The notes beneath the pieces were generated by a model that saw only the letters and a list, made by a program, of their open reading frames with translations, was not told the DNA's origin and searched no databases. A DNA stretch of 8,168 bases, taken from Opitutaceae bacterium (GTDB lineage: Bacteria; Verrucomicrobiota; Verrucomicrobiia; Opitutales; Opitutaceae). The position numbers and the translations under genes are program-made. How positions within the stretch are numbered: the first letter of the stretch is position 1; every line of letters begins with the position of its first letter. Positions 7,334 through 8,168 of the stretch are shown here, in pieces. The DNA is taken from NCBI GenBank assembly GCA_016763045.1, contig JAESUN010000315.1, positions 1 to 8,168 on the forward strand, in the 5' to 3' direction.

Positions 7334-7987
7334 TTATTTTTTATCTGAAGCTTCTTCAGCACCTTCACTGGATGCAGCCTCTTCGGTTACAGCATCTGCC
7401 ACCGCCTCCTCTTCCGTATCAGATGCTCCACTAGCAGCGATACAAGAAACGATAGGCTTGTCTCCATCATCAAGGAATTCAACTCCAGCAATAGCTGGGA
7501 GTTCCTTCAGATGAATCGTCTGACCTGCTTCCATCGTCGTCACATCAACTTCGATAAAACTAGGTAAATCCTTTGGCAAACAACGAATATGCACTGTATG
7601 GGAAACCGTTTCTAAAAGAGCTCCATCCACTTTTACTCCGACGGCTTCGCCGATAACATGAATCGTAATATCTGTTGTAATCGTCTCACCTGCAGAGACT
7701 TCATGGAAATCAACATGCAAGATCATGTCTGTAATTGGATTCTTTTGAATCTCCTGTATAACAGAGAGGCGTTTTTTCGCCCCTTTTTCATTTAACTCAA
7801 TGATCGCAGTTGTACCTGCGATTGTTTTCATCAAACGGGAAAACTCTGGGGTCTCAATCGACAGAGTTAGTGGGTCAGTATGCTTACCGTATAGAACGAC
7901 AGGTATACGACCATTGGACCTCAACGAGCGAGATGAACGGCGTCCGCTTTCAGAACGAGGAGAGACATTTAGGCTAAGTTGCTTCAT
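7334..7987 (-). CDS. rplY: 50S ribosomal protein bL25 (Ctc/TL5 type)
   Basis: bL25 binds 5S rRNA in the large subunit. This 217-residue product is the long Ctc/TL5 form. The N-terminal 5S rRNA-binding domain (about 1-95) has GRIPVVLYG (27-35) and IQKNPITDMILHVDF (80-94). The C-terminal beta domain (about 97-185) has VDGALLETVSHTVHIRCLPKDL (120-141), TMEAGQTIHLKELP (151-164), and DGDKPIVSCIA near its end. The tail (about 188-217) is Glu/Ala/Ser-rich and probably disordered, ending in DKK. It is the first gene of the minus-strand run, followed by pth. The ATG at 7987-7985 is preceded by a pyrimidine-rich leader without a Shine-Dalgarno sequence. Confidence 0.95.
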   Translation of the reverse strand: MKQLSLNVSPRSESGRRSSRSLRSNGRIPVVLYGKHTDPLTLSIETPEFSRLMKTIAGTTAIIELNEKGAKKRLSVIQEIQKNPITDMILHVDFHEVSAGETITTDITIHVIGEAVGVKVDGALLETVSHTVHIRCLPKDLPSFIEVDVTTMEAGQTIHLKELPAIAGVEFLDDGDKPIVSCIAASGASDTEEEAVADAVTEEAASSEGAEEASDKK

Positions 7988-8144
7988 TGCAAAAAGATTT
8001 TTGGTAAGGAGAAAAAGAGGACGGATGCTACCCCTGGGCGAAGGGAAATCAACTAAAACTTTGCCCTTATTTAAAATTTATTAAAAAATCACCACCAAAT
8101 GATTGACAAGCCACTTCCGCCACGCTCTTTTTCAAAACCTTATT
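7988..8144. other. Divergent spacer between rplY and the tRNA
   Basis: No gene is seen here. It should hold the promoter of the minus-strand rplY run and that of the plus-strand tRNA. An A/T-rich tract (8067-8090) lies in the middle. A partial inverted repeat, GGGCGAAG (8036-8043) and CTTTGCCC (8059-8066), pairs fully only on the plus strand with one G-U wobble, and its role is unclear. No convincing -10/-35 pair was found for rplY. Confidence 0.35.
8103..8131 (+). promoter_or_regulatory. Putative tRNA promoter
   Basis: A perfect consensus -35 box, TTGACA (8103-8108), is followed 17 bases later by a weak -10 candidate, TCTTTT (8126-8131). Initiation would fall a few bases before the tRNA 5' end at 8145. 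An A/T-rich stretch upstream could act as an UP element, as is common for stable RNA genes. The -35 box and position are persuasive; the -10 is not. Confidence 0.45.
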
Positions 8145-8168
8145 TGCCTGGTAGCTCAGCGGTAGAGC
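8145..8168 (+). tRNA. tRNA gene, 5' part only (identity not determinable)
   Basis: The last 24 bases fit the start of a tRNA: a 7-base acceptor strand TGCCTGG, then TA (positions 8 and 9), a D-stem GCTC, D-loop AGCGGTA and the closing GAGC. The gene runs off the window before the anticodon, so the amino acid cannot be assigned. It is transcribed divergently from rplY. Confidence 0.85.

Noticed and set aside
1..8168. CRISPR arrays, insertion sequences, phage genes, toxin-antitoxin or defence systems
   Set aside because: No direct-repeat arrays, transposase-like frames or terminal repeats are visible; nearly all of the sequence is housekeeping genes in one orientation.

Overview
This window looks like a chromosomal core-gene region from a Gram-negative (outer-membrane-bearing) bacterium. 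It carries bamA, an ompH/skp-type periplasmic chaperone and lpxD, so the host makes an outer membrane and lipid A. Moderate GC, non-coding leaders almost without Shine-Dalgarno sequences, and the run pth-rpsF-ssb-rplI-dnaB joined to bamA-ompH-lpxD suggest the PVC group, most likely Verrucomicrobiota (Opitutae-like). That placement is inference from gene order and protein style; no search was run.

Layout: every protein gene lies on the minus strand and reads from the right end leftwards. From the right: a partial tRNA on the plus strand (8145 to the edge) with a TTGACA box upstream; a 157-base divergent spacer; then rplY/ctc (bL25), pth, rpsF (bS6), ssb, rplI (bL9), dnaB, bamA and ompH. These are tightly packed: spacers are 19 to 54 bases, and pth/rpsF and dnaB/bamA overlap. 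A strong hairpin terminator at 909-943 ends this run. After a 150-base spacer comes lpxD, which runs off the left edge.

How they work together: the first part is a translation and replication block (5S rRNA-binding bL25, peptidyl-tRNA recycling, bS6, SSB, bL9, replicative helicase). The last part is an envelope block (outer-membrane protein assembly, periplasmic chaperone, lipid A acyltransferase). With no visible terminator between rplY and ompH, they could form one long transcript.

Oddities: (1) lpxD has a single in-frame TAA at codon 49 with the frame otherwise open on both sides, exactly where family members carry a substrate-contacting tyrosine. (2) rpsR (bS18), which usually sits between rpsF/ssb and rplI, is absent. 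(3) bamA can only start at a TTG inside the end of dnaB, and it has the only good Shine-Dalgarno-like sequence in the window. No mobile element, CRISPR array, phage gene or unfamiliar gene system is visible.
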